From the NCBI GenBank assembly GCA_955652705.1, contig CATPBK010000074.1, positions 1 through 63,886 on the forward strand: a stretch of DNA of 63,886 bases. Direction: 5' to 3'. The stretch comes from Candidatus Dormiibacterota bacterium. Lineage in GTDB: Bacteria; Chloroflexota; Dormibacteria; Dormibacterales; Dormibacteraceae. Shown here piece after piece: positions 18,421-25,335 of the stretch; positions within the stretch are counted from its first letter, which is position 1; every line of letters begins with the position of its first letter. The translations under genes were made by a program, and so were the position numbers. The notes under the pieces were generated by a model, which made no database searches, was not told the origin of the DNA, and was given only the letters and a program-made list of their open reading frames with translations.

Positions 18421-19488
18421 CTATTTGAGTCCTGGGAACTGGTGGTTCAGGATCCGCTGGATGTCGAAGTAGGCGATGAAGGCGACGAGCGCGAGCAGGG
18501 CCACCAGCCCGTACCGCTGCACCTGCATCTCCTTCTCGCGGTTGAAGGGCCGCCCGCGCAGCGCCTCCAGCAGGACCACGGTGATCCTCCCGCCGTCGAG
18601 GGCCGGCAGCGGCAGCAGGTTGGCGAACCCGAGTGCCACCGAGAGGATGGCCACCACGGTGAGCCAGACCAGCGGCCCCTGCTGCGCGGCGTTGATGGTC
18701 ATGTAGCCGATCCCGATCGCGCCGGTCAAGCCCTGGCCACCCAGAATGCCGCCGGGGATCTGGCCGGTCGCCAGCATCACGATCCCGCTGAAGATTCCCT
18801 TGGTCGTCTCCCACGGGTACGTGACGCCGTAGAGGAGAACCTGGCCGACCGTCGCCGGCGGCTGCGTCTCGATCCCGATCAAGGGCCGGTTCTGGCTCTT
18901 GACGAACTCCGGCGTGACCCTGACGGTGACCTGGCCGCCCCCGCTCTTGGCCACCACCAGGACGAGTGGTCCGGTCGGGTTGGCGTCGACCTCCTTGCGG
19001 ATGTCGGTCGGCTGCCGGACGGGGTGGCCGTCGACCGAGAGGATGCGGTCGCCGGGACGGATGCCCGCCGAGTAGGCGGGACTCGGGACGATCAGACCGG
19101 TGACGGTGCCGGGTTGGATGAAGATCGCCGGAGCCGCAATCGCGGTCGCGATCACGATCGCCACCAGGAAGTTGACCGCGGGGCCGCCGAGCAGGATCAG
19201 GATTCGCTGCCAGGCCGGCTTGAAGTGGAAGCCGTCCGGGTCGTTGTAGTCGCCAGGCTCCATGCCGCCGAGACGCACGAAGCCGCCGATCGGAAGCGCT
19301 CGGAGCGCATACACAGTGCCACCGGCCGAACGCGACCAGAGCCGGCTGCCCATGCCCAGTGAGAACTCGATGACTCGGACCTTGAAGAGCTTGGCAAGCG
19401 CGAAGTGCCCCCCCTCGTGGGGCGCGATCAGGAGCAGGAACATGACGACCACGGAGGCGCCCCAGATTAGCCAGTTCAGAGCCGCCAT
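18421..19488 (-). CDS. rseP: Site-2 intramembrane metalloprotease, RseP family
   Basis: A 355-residue M50 protease that cleaves membrane-spanning regulators. The zinc motif HExxH is HEGGH (residues 24-28) in the first membrane segment. A single PDZ domain follows (PAYSAGIRPGDRILSVDG), and the second catalytic motif PALDGG lies in a C-terminal segment. One PDZ domain is usual for Gram-positive and Chloroflexi-type members. It sits between dxr and ispG in the standard order; its target anti-sigma factor is not in the window. Confidence 0.92.
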   Translation of the reverse strand: MAALNWLIWGASVVVMFLLLIAPHEGGHFALAKLFKVRVIEFSLGMGSRLWSRSAGGTVYALRALPIGGFVRLGGMEPGDYNDPDGFHFKPAWQRILILLGGPAVNFLVAIVIATAIAAPAIFIQPGTVTGLIVPSPAYSAGIRPGDRILSVDGHPVRQPTDIRKEVDANPTGPLVLVVAKSGGGQVTVRVTPEFVKSQNRPLIGIETQPPATVGQVLLYGVTYPWETTKGIFSGIVMLATGQIPGGILGGQGLTGAIGIGYMTINAAQQGPLVWLTVVAILSVALGFANLLPLPALDGGRITVVLLEALRGRPFNREKEMQVQRYGLVALLALVAFIAYFDIQRILNHQFPGLK

Positions 19489-19515
19489 CTTAGGCCCTGA
19501 ATCTCTGGGGTGGTT

Positions 19516-20592
19516 TCACGCGGGTAACTTACCCGACTTTGCTTTGAAGTAGTCCCGCGCCCACTCGTCCGCGGCGAGCACGGCATCAAGGTCGGAACCG
19601 GTTCCAGGGAAGGCGGCCAGCGCGGCGGCGACCGCCGGGATGATCCGGCCGAAAGGCAGCTCGCCGCGGAGGAAGGCCGCCACGGCCTCTTCGTTGGCGG
19701 CGTTGAGGCAGGCCGGCGCCCCCTTCCCCGCCTCGGCCGCTCGGCGGGCCAGGCCCACGGCCGGGAACCGCTCGGGATCGAGGTCGTGGAAGTCGAGCTG
19801 GCCGACCTCGGCGACCTGGACGGCCGGGATCACGCCGGGCAGGCGCTCCGGATAGCCGAGCGCGATGGCGATGGGCAGCCGCATGTCCGGATGCCCGAGC
19901 TGCGCCTTGATGGACCCGTCCACGAACTCGACCAGGGAGTGGACGACGCTCTGGGGATGGATCACGACTTCGATCCGCTCGAGGCTGACGCCGAAGAGAT
20001 GGTGGGCCTCGATCAGCTCCAGGCCCTTGTTCATGAGCGTGGCGGAGTCGACTGTCACCTTGGGTCCCATCGACCAGCGGGGATGGGCCAGCGCCTCGGC
20101 CACGCTGACCGCGTCCAGGTCGGCTTCCGGCCGGGCCCAGAAGGGACCCCCGGAGGCGGTCAGCACCAGCCGGCTCACGCTCTCCAGCGACTCGCCCCAG
20201 AGGCACTGCCAGATGGCGCTGTGCTCGGAGTCGATCGGCCGGAGCCGGTGCTGGGCCTCAGCCATCACCAGCACGCCGGCCATGACCAGGACCTCCTTGC
20301 TGGCCAATGCGACGATCTTCTTGGCGCGGAGCGCGGCCAGGGTGGGCTTGAGGGCCTGGGCCCCGGGGATGGCTGTTACAACGATGTCGCAGTCGGGGTG
20401 TGTCACCAGCTCCTCGATGCGCGCGTTGGCGCCGGCCTCGTCGGCGCGAATCACAAAGGGAGCGGTTTGGGCGGGAGGGCGGCGTCCGCTGACCAGGCCA
20501 AGCACCTGGAAGTGGTCGGGAAAGCGCTGGATCACCTCCAGCGTCTGGCTGCCGATCGACCCGGTGGCGCCCAGGATGACAATGCGCTTCAC
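19516..20592 (-). CDS. dxr: 1-deoxy-D-xylulose-5-phosphate reductoisomerase
   Basis: The first committed enzyme of the MEP pathway, NADPH-dependent, 358 residues. The N-terminal cofactor motif is GATGSIGSQT (residues 8-17). Active-site stretches include DSEHSAIWQCLWG, SASGGPF-like TASGGPF, and HPQSVVHSLVEF. The usual ALANKE motif reads ALASKE here, a mild deviation. Its start overlaps the end of cdsA by four bases. With uppS and ispG it links isoprenoid supply to cell-wall lipid carrier synthesis. Confidence 0.95.
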   Translation of the reverse strand: MKRIVILGATGSIGSQTLEVIQRFPDHFQVLGLVSGRRPPAQTAPFVIRADEAGANARIEELVTHPDCDIVVTAIPGAQALKPTLAALRAKKIVALASKEVLVMAGVLVMAEAQHRLRPIDSEHSAIWQCLWGESLESVSRLVLTASGGPFWARPEADLDAVSVAEALAHPRWSMGPKVTVDSATLMNKGLELIEAHHLFGVSLERIEVVIHPQSVVHSLVEFVDGSIKAQLGHPDMRLPIAIALGYPERLPGVIPAVQVAEVGQLDFHDLDPERFPAVGLARRAAEAGKGAPACLNAANEEAVAAFLRGELPFGRIIPAVAAALAAFPGTGSDLDAVLAADEWARDYFKAKSGKLPA

Positions 20593-21407
20593 CGAAACAA
20601 AAGCCCCGTGAGCAGCGCGTAGTAGTAGACGAGGATGGGCGGAAAGAGCGCCGAATCGAGGCGGTCCAGGACGCCGCCATGGCCGGGGATCAGGTGCGAG
20701 GAGTCCTTCACCTCGGCGATGCGCTTCATCTGCGATTCGACCAGGTCGCCCAGCTCGGCCGAGAGCCCGATCAGGATCCCGATCGCGACCGCGTGCGGCC
20801 AGGGTAGGCCCAGCGCCACGGCGCTGCCGAAGAGGATGGTGAGCACCGCGGCGACCACTCCGGCGACCGCCCCTTCGACCGTCTTCTTAGGGCTGATCCG
20901 GCTGAAGAACGCGTGCCGCCCCAGGCGCGTCCCCACCAGCAGCGCAGCCACGTCGCTCAAGACGGCAGCGCCGACGGTGAAGACCAGCCAGGCCAGCCCG
21001 TGCCTCGCGGACGAGTGGTAGAGCACGAGGTAGAAGTTGAACGGGAGACCGACATAGAGGGCTCCCGCCATTCCCATCGCCCAGCGTCCGAGCCCTTCTC
21101 GCCGGCCGGGGATGAAGAGGAAGGCCATCAGGCCGCCCACAAGCGAGAGGGAGAGCACCAGCTGCAGGTCGATCGCCTTCAGCAGCGTCCCGCTGAAGGT
21201 GAAGTAGAAGCCGAGCGGGTAGAGAAGCCAGCTGGGCGCCAGGTATCCCATCTGCCCCGAGAGGCCGCGGAACTCCCAAAGCGCGACCGCGGCGAGGGTC
21301 GCCGCCAGCACGTAGGTACCGACGGACCCGGCGTACATCAGCGCCAGGGCGATGAGCGCGAAGGCGCCCCCGCTCAGGATCCGGACCATGAGCGGGCTCC
21401 GATTCAC
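20589..21407 (-). CDS. cdsA: Phosphatidate cytidylyltransferase
   Basis: Makes CDP-diacylglycerol for phospholipid synthesis. It is a 272-residue membrane protein with about seven hydrophobic segments. The C-terminal signature is clear: LGDLVESQMKRIAEVKDSS followed by PGHGGVLDRLDS. It overlaps uppS and dxr by four bases each, so the three are translationally coupled. Confidence 0.94.
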   Translation of the reverse strand: MNRSPLMVRILSGGAFALIALALMYAGSVGTYVLAATLAAVALWEFRGLSGQMGYLAPSWLLYPLGFYFTFSGTLLKAIDLQLVLSLSLVGGLMAFLFIPGRREGLGRWAMGMAGALYVGLPFNFYLVLYHSSARHGLAWLVFTVGAAVLSDVAALLVGTRLGRHAFFSRISPKKTVEGAVAGVVAAVLTILFGSAVALGLPWPHAVAIGILIGLSAELGDLVESQMKRIAEVKDSSHLIPGHGGVLDRLDSALFPPILVYYYALLTGLLFR

Positions 21408-22114
21408 TCGGCGGGTCGGGCGCCGAACCTTCTCGTCCGTCTCTGGTAGTCCGATACCGCTGCCTCCAGGTCCTGCTTTCCAAAATCCGGCCAGAGCGTG
21501 TCGGTCACGTAGAACTCCGAGTAGGCGGACTGCCAGAGCAGGAAGTTGCTGGCTCGCTGCTCGCCCGCGGTCCGGATGATGAGGTCCGGGTCGGGCAGCT
21601 CGGGCGCGTAGAGCCTCGCCGAGATCGCAGCCTCGTCGACGGCTTCCGGCCGCACCTTTTCAGCGATCAGCCGCCTCACCGCGTCCACGATCTCGGCCCG
21701 GCCTCCGTAGTTAAGACAAACGTTGAGGACACCGCCACGGTTATCCCGCGATCGCGTCTCGCACTCTTCGATCAGTTCCCGGATGCGGTCGGAGAGTCCG
21801 TCGCGGCGGCCGCTGATGAAGACGCGGATCTGGCGCTCATTGAGCTCGTCGAACTCGCGGTGGAACGCCTCCTCGAAAAGTCGCATCAGCGTCTGCACCT
21901 CGCGCCTCGATCGTCGCCAGTTCTCGGTCGAAAAGGCATAGACGCTGAGGACCTTGATGCCGAGGTCCTCGCAGGCGTACATCACGGGCTTGATGGCGCG
22001 CACGCCGGCGCGATGGCCAAAGGAGATTGGGCGGCCGCGGCGGCGGGCCCAGCGCCCGTTGCCGTCCATGATGATCCCCACGTGGGAAGGGGTCGGAGGA
22101 AGCTCTTCGGGCAC
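21404..22114 (-). CDS. uppS: Isoprenyl (undecaprenyl) diphosphate synthase
   Basis: A cis-prenyltransferase making the lipid carrier for wall synthesis, 236 residues. The catalytic aspartate is D17 in IIMDGNGRWA; SVYAFSTENW and the substrate-binding RTAGEQRASNFLLWQ stretch are present. The start taken is GTG at 22114; no strong ribosome-binding site is seen. It is separated from frr by an unusual 196-bp gap, unlike the tight packing of the rest of the block. Confidence 0.94.
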   Translation of the reverse strand: MPEELPPTPSHVGIIMDGNGRWARRRGRPISFGHRAGVRAIKPVMYACEDLGIKVLSVYAFSTENWRRSRREVQTLMRLFEEAFHREFDELNERQIRVFISGRRDGLSDRIRELIEECETRSRDNRGGVLNVCLNYGGRAEIVDAVRRLIAEKVRPEAVDEAAISARLYAPELPDPDLIIRTAGEQRASNFLLWQSAYSEFYVTDTLWPDFGKQDLEAAVSDYQRRTRRFGARPAE

Positions 22115-22310
22115 CGCTTGGAGGTCCGGCTAGACCTCCATCACCTCGGCAGCGGCGAGAGATGCGGCGGCCAGGCCGTCGAGCCGTAGACGATGCGAGG
22201 AGACGCGAGGAGCGCACCCGTTGGTGCGTGACGACGTGTCCCCGGAGCATCGACAACCGGATCGGCGAGCATGGGCGTCGCAGATCCGTCGCGGCCGGGG
22301 GGATGGGAGG
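22115..22310. other. uppS-frr spacer with an echo of the frr 3' end
   Basis: A 196-bp gap in an otherwise tightly packed operon. At 22130-22149 the minus strand reads Ala-Glu-Val-Met-Glu-Val-stop, the same as the last six codons and stop of frr at 22311-22331, with most bases identical. The frame leading into it stays open back to the frr end. This looks like the remnant of a small duplication of the frr tail, though a 20-base match could be chance. No gene is supported. Confidence 0.4.
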
Positions 22311-22868
22311 TCAAACCTCCATGACCTCGGCTTCCTTCTGGGCCGCCACCGCGTCCACGCGGCCGGTGTGGGCGTCGGTGATCTTCTGCAGCCGCTCGCG
22401 CGAGCGTTTGGCGTCGTCCTCGGGGACCTCGCCGTCCTTCTCCAGGCGCTCGATGCGATGCACCTCGTCGCGGCGAATGTTGCGGATGGCGACCCGGGAG
22501 TCCTCTGCTTTTTGACGCACCAGCTTGACGTAGTCGCGCCGCCGCTCCTCCGTCAGAGGCGGCACCGGGACCCTGATCACCGCGCCGTCGTTCCCTGGGT
22601 TCAACCCCACCTCGGGGGCCCGCAACGCCTTCTCGATCGCGCCGATCTGACTCCGGTCGTAGGGCTGGATGACGAGCAGGCGAGCCTCCGGTGTGCTGAT
22701 TTGCGCCAGCTGGTTCAAAGCTGTTGGCGTTCCGTAGAACGGCACCATCACCTTCTCGACCATCGCCGGGTTGGCGCGTCCCGTGCGGATCGACACCAGC
22801 TCCCGTTGCAGCGCTTCAACGGACTTGTCCATTTTCGTTTCGGCCTCGTGCAGGATCGAGTCGATCAT
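22311..22868 (-). CDS. frr: Ribosome recycling factor
   Basis: Splits post-termination ribosomes together with EF-G. ATG at 22868 gives exactly 185 residues, the standard length, beginning MIDSILHEAETKM. The core SIRTGRANPAMVEKV and NPGNDGAVIRVPVPPLTEERR are typical. The start is odd in context: it lies 120 bp downstream of the pyrH stop, behind a palindromic element. A near copy of its first 32 bases sits at the ancestral position (22961-22992). Translation may still be coupled through the 40-codon ORF that stops one base before this ATG. Confidence 0.95.
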   Translation of the reverse strand: MIDSILHEAETKMDKSVEALQRELVSIRTGRANPAMVEKVMVPFYGTPTALNQLAQISTPEARLLVIQPYDRSQIGAIEKALRAPEVGLNPGNDGAVIRVPVPPLTEERRRDYVKLVRQKAEDSRVAIRNIRRDEVHRIERLEKDGEVPEDDAKRSRERLQKITDAHTGRVDAVAAQKEAEVMEV

Positions 22869-22869
22869 T

Positions 22870-22992
22870 TCAGATGCGCCTTCGCGATCCACAGTCAAAG
22901 GGGGGACGTCCCCCCTTTCGCGCGGCGCCCGGCAAAGCCGGCTCGCCGCGAACCCCCCTGGTTTCGGCCTCGGCCAGGATCGAGTCGATCAC
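22870..22992 (-). CDS. 40-residue ORF coupling pyrH to frr, partly encoded by the palindromic element
   Basis: GTG at 22992 overlaps the pyrH TGA by four bases. The frame runs 40 codons and ends in TGA at 22872-22870, one base before the frr ATG. Residues 1-11 ([11 protein letters not shown]) copy the frr N-terminus, residues 13-32 come from the palindromic element, and the last eight are from the spacer. The frame has stayed open through the element, which would let ribosomes pass from pyrH to frr by termination and re-initiation. The peptide itself need not be functional. Not a recognised gene. Confidence 0.45.
   Translation of the reverse strand: MIDSILAEAETRGVRGEPALPGAARKGGRPPFDCGSRRRI
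22897..22959 (-). repeat. Palindromic element, copy A
   Basis: Two adjacent hairpins. The first is a perfect 22-base palindrome at 22897-22918 (AAA, six G, ACGT, six C, TTT). The second spans about 22921-22950 with the inner stem CCGGC/GCCGG around AAA and outer pairs GCGGC/GCCGC. The minus strand encodes the pattern GVRGEPAxPGA followed by GG and P. The same structure and the same reading frame recur in topA. Confidence 0.8.
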
Positions 22993-23741
22993 GCCTTGGC
23001 GGGCTCCCGCGCCGTGACCAGAGTGCCGATCTCGTCTCCCAGCACGACCCGCTGGATGTTGCCCGCCTGGAGCAGGTCGAACACAATGATCGGCAGGTTG
23101 TTGTCCATGCAGAGCGTCAGCGCCGTGCTGTCCATGACCTGAATCTTGGGATGGTTGAGCGCCTCCAGGTAGTCGAGCCGGTCGATCTTCTTGGCGCTCG
23201 GATCGGTCATCGGGTCGGACTCGTAGATACCGTCCACCTTGGTGGCTTTTAGCATCACGTCAGCCTCGATCTCGAGCGCGCGCAGCGCGGCGGTGGTGTC
23301 GGTCGTGAAGTACGGGTTGCCGGTGCCCGCCGCCAGCAGGACGACGCGCCCTTTCTCCAGGTGACGCACGGCTCGCCGGCGGATCCACTGCTCGGCCACC
23401 TGCGGCATCTGGATCGCCGTCATCGTCCGGGCCGGGACGCCGATGTCCTCCAGCGCCTCCTGCAGGGCGAGCGCATTGATGACCGTCGCCAGCATGCCCA
23501 TGTAGTCGCCCGTCGCGCGGTCGAAGCCGCGGCGAGAGGCCGCCTCGCCGCGGAAGATGTTGCCGCCGCCGATCACCACGCCGACCCCGACGCCCAGCTC
23601 GTGGACGCTCTGGATCTGCTTGGCGATCGAGCGGACGACCTCAAAGTCGATGCCTGCCTTGCGCTCTCCGAGAAGCGCCTCGCCGCTGATCTTCAGCAAC
23701 ACCCGGCGAAAGCGCGGACCCGGCTCAGACGCGGCTTGCAT
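22989..23741 (-). CDS. pyrH: UMP kinase
   Basis: Phosphorylates UMP to UDP, the first dedicated step to UTP and CTP. It is a 250-residue amino-acid-kinase-fold protein. LLKISGEAL is the phosphate-binding start, [12 protein letters not shown] and [19 protein letters not shown] are diagnostic, and VDGIYESDP follows. It lies between tsf and frr as usual. Its TGA overlaps a GTG that was probably the original frr start. Confidence 0.96.
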   Translation of the reverse strand: MQAASEPGPRFRRVLLKISGEALLGERKAGIDFEVVRSIAKQIQSVHELGVGVGVVIGGGNIFRGEAASRRGFDRATGDYMGMLATVINALALQEALEDIGVPARTMTAIQMPQVAEQWIRRRAVRHLEKGRVVLLAAGTGNPYFTTDTTAALRALEIEADVMLKATKVDGIYESDPMTDPSAKKIDRLDYLEALNHPKIQVMDSTALTLCMDNNLPIIVFDLLQAGNIQRVVLGDEIGTLVTAREPAKA

Positions 23742-23755
23742 GCGACCCCCTCGCT

Positions 23756-24373
23756 TTACGGCTCCTTGATGTTAAAGCGGGCGAACCTCCGGACCGTGAT
23801 GTTTTCCTGCAGCTTGCTGATGTGCTCGGCGATCAGGTCGCCGATTGTGGTCTTCGGCTCGCGCACGTATGCCTGCTCGAGCAGGACCGTCGACTTGAAG
23901 AAGCCGTCCAGCTTGCCGTTCACGTAAGGCTCGATGGCCCGCTCCGACTTGCTGGCCGCCGTCGCCTCTTCGCGGAAGGCGGCCTTCTGCTCCTCGATCG
24001 CCTCGGCCGGGATCTCCTCGCGGCTGACCCAGCGGGGCGCCATGGCCGCGACTTGGAGCGCGATCTCGCGGGCCAGGCTGCGGAAGTCCTCGCCCTTGGC
24101 GACGAAATCGGTCTCGCAGTTGAGCTCGATCAATGCGCCGGTCTGAGGCGGGTAGTCGCCGGTCTTGTGCAGGTACGCCTCGACGACGCCATTGGCGGTC
24201 TCCCGGCCGGCTTTCTTGCCAGCCTTCGCGATGCCTCTCTCTCGCAGCCAGGCGGAGGCCTTCTCCAGATCCCCGCCGGTGGCCTCGAGCGCCTCCTTGC
24301 AGTCGAGCATGCCCGCGCCGCTCTGCTCGCGGAGCTGCTTGATGAGCTTTGGATCGATCTTTGCCACTTCCAT
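23756..24373 (-). CDS. tsf: Elongation factor Ts
   Basis: The nucleotide-exchange factor for EF-Tu, 205 residues, close to the short form of the family. The N-terminal UBA-like domain carries [17 protein letters not shown]. The core contains [13 protein letters not shown], the signature for contact with EF-Tu. It sits 5 bp after rpsB and is surely co-transcribed with it. Confidence 0.96.
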   Translation of the reverse strand: MEVAKIDPKLIKQLREQSGAGMLDCKEALEATGGDLEKASAWLRERGIAKAGKKAGRETANGVVEAYLHKTGDYPPQTGALIELNCETDFVAKGEDFRSLAREIALQVAAMAPRWVSREEIPAEAIEEQKAAFREEATAASKSERAIEPYVNGKLDGFFKSTVLLEQAYVREPKTTIGDLIAEHISKLQENITVRRFARFNIKEP

Positions 24374-24378
24374 TTCCT

Positions 24379-25221
24379 TTATCTATCGTCCCCGTTCTCG
24401 CCGCGCAGGAACTCGTCCTCCGAGATGCTGGGCAGGCGGTAGTCCTCGTCCTCGTCGAGGTATTCGTCGGGTATCTCGTAAGTCGGTTCGGTGGGCAGGA
24501 ACTCGCGTTCCTCCATCGCCGGCAGCTCGCCCTCGGCGACCTCCTGACGGCCCTCCAGGCAGGCTTCGGCGACTTTGCTCGTGATCAGCTTCACGGCGCG
24601 GATCGCGTCATCGTTGCCCGGTATCACGTACTGGATCAAGTCCGGGTCGCAGTTGGAATCGGTGATGGCGACAACCGGGATCTTGAGCCGGTTCGCCTCG
24701 GTCACCGCGATGTGCTCCTTGCGCGGATCGACCACGTACACCGCGCCCGGCAGGCGCTTCATGTCGGCCAGGCCGTCGAAGTGGAACATGAGCTTGTCGA
24801 GCTCGTCCTGGAGGCGTTTGGCCTCTTTCTTCGGGAGTGCCTCGAAGGAGCCGTCTTGCTGCATCCGGCGCAGCTCGAAGAGCCGGCGAATGCGCCGCTG
24901 CATGGTCGCGAAGTTGGTCAGCATGCCGCCCATCCAACGCCGGTTGACGAAGAACATCCCGCAGCGCGCCGCCTCGGTCTGGATCGTCTCCTGAGCCTGC
25001 TTCTTGGTGCCCACGAAGAGCACCGGCCGCCCGCTGGCCGCGGTCCCACGCACGAACTCGTAGGCGTCATCGAGGAGCCTCACAGTCTTCTGCAGGTCGA
25101 TGATGTGGATGCCGTTGCGGGCCGTGAAGATGTACGGCTTCATCTTCGGGTTCCACCGGCTGGTCTGGTGTCCGAAGTGGACGCCCGCCTCCAGCAGCTG
25201 CTTCAGGGTCGCCTGTGGCAC
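24379..25221 (-). CDS. rpsB: 30S ribosomal protein S2
   Basis: A small-subunit protein of 280 residues. GTG at 25221 is preceded by a strong AGGAGG and begins the conserved N-terminus [20 protein letters not shown]. The family signatures [18 protein letters not shown] and [13 protein letters not shown] are present. The frame extends upstream, but that part overlaps topA and has no family similarity. After about residue 235 comes an acidic tail rich in Glu and Asp that ordinary S2 lacks. S16 and L19 in this window have similar tails. Confidence 0.95.
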   Translation of the reverse strand: MPQATLKQLLEAGVHFGHQTSRWNPKMKPYIFTARNGIHIIDLQKTVRLLDDAYEFVRGTAASGRPVLFVGTKKQAQETIQTEAARCGMFFVNRRWMGGMLTNFATMQRRIRRLFELRRMQQDGSFEALPKKEAKRLQDELDKLMFHFDGLADMKRLPGAVYVVDPRKEHIAVTEANRLKIPVVAITDSNCDPDLIQYVIPGNDDAIRAVKLITSKVAEACLEGRQEVAEGELPAMEEREFLPTEPTYEIPDEYLDEDEDYRLPSISEDEFLRGENGDDR

Positions 25222-25329
25222 GTGTCGATTCCTCCTGTTGGTTTCCTCCCCCCGGCAGCAGCCGCCTTCCAGCGGACAGGGGTCAACGCTCGGGGGTGTG
25301 TACTCGGCGGTAGCCCGCCGGCAGGCGGA

Positions 25330-25335
25330 ATTATA
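25330..25335 (-). promoter_or_regulatory. -10 box of the rpsB-tsf promoter, spanning the topA stop codon
   Basis: A perfect TATAAT on the minus strand. Its first three T/A bases include the TAA stop of topA. No good -35 is visible 17 bases upstream. The resulting leader of about 100 bases before rpsB is long enough for S2 autoregulation, but I cannot show a binding structure. Confidence 0.55.

Larger units (their letters stand above)
22837..22992 (-). repeat. Direct repeat of the frr 5' end flanking a palindromic element
   Basis: The first 32 bases of frr (22837-22868) recur at 22961-22992 with 29 of 32 identical. The outer copy begins with GTG overlapping the pyrH stop as GTGA, the kind of junction used throughout this operon, so it probably marks the old frr start. 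Between the copies lie the palindromic element and about 28 further bases. Either insertion duplicated the start region or a repeat-mediated rearrangement did. Confidence 0.8.

Noticed and set aside
22897-22918. The 22-base palindrome as an ordinary pyrH terminator
   Set aside because: The same structure occurs in frame inside topA, where termination makes no sense, so a mobile or repeated element explains both.
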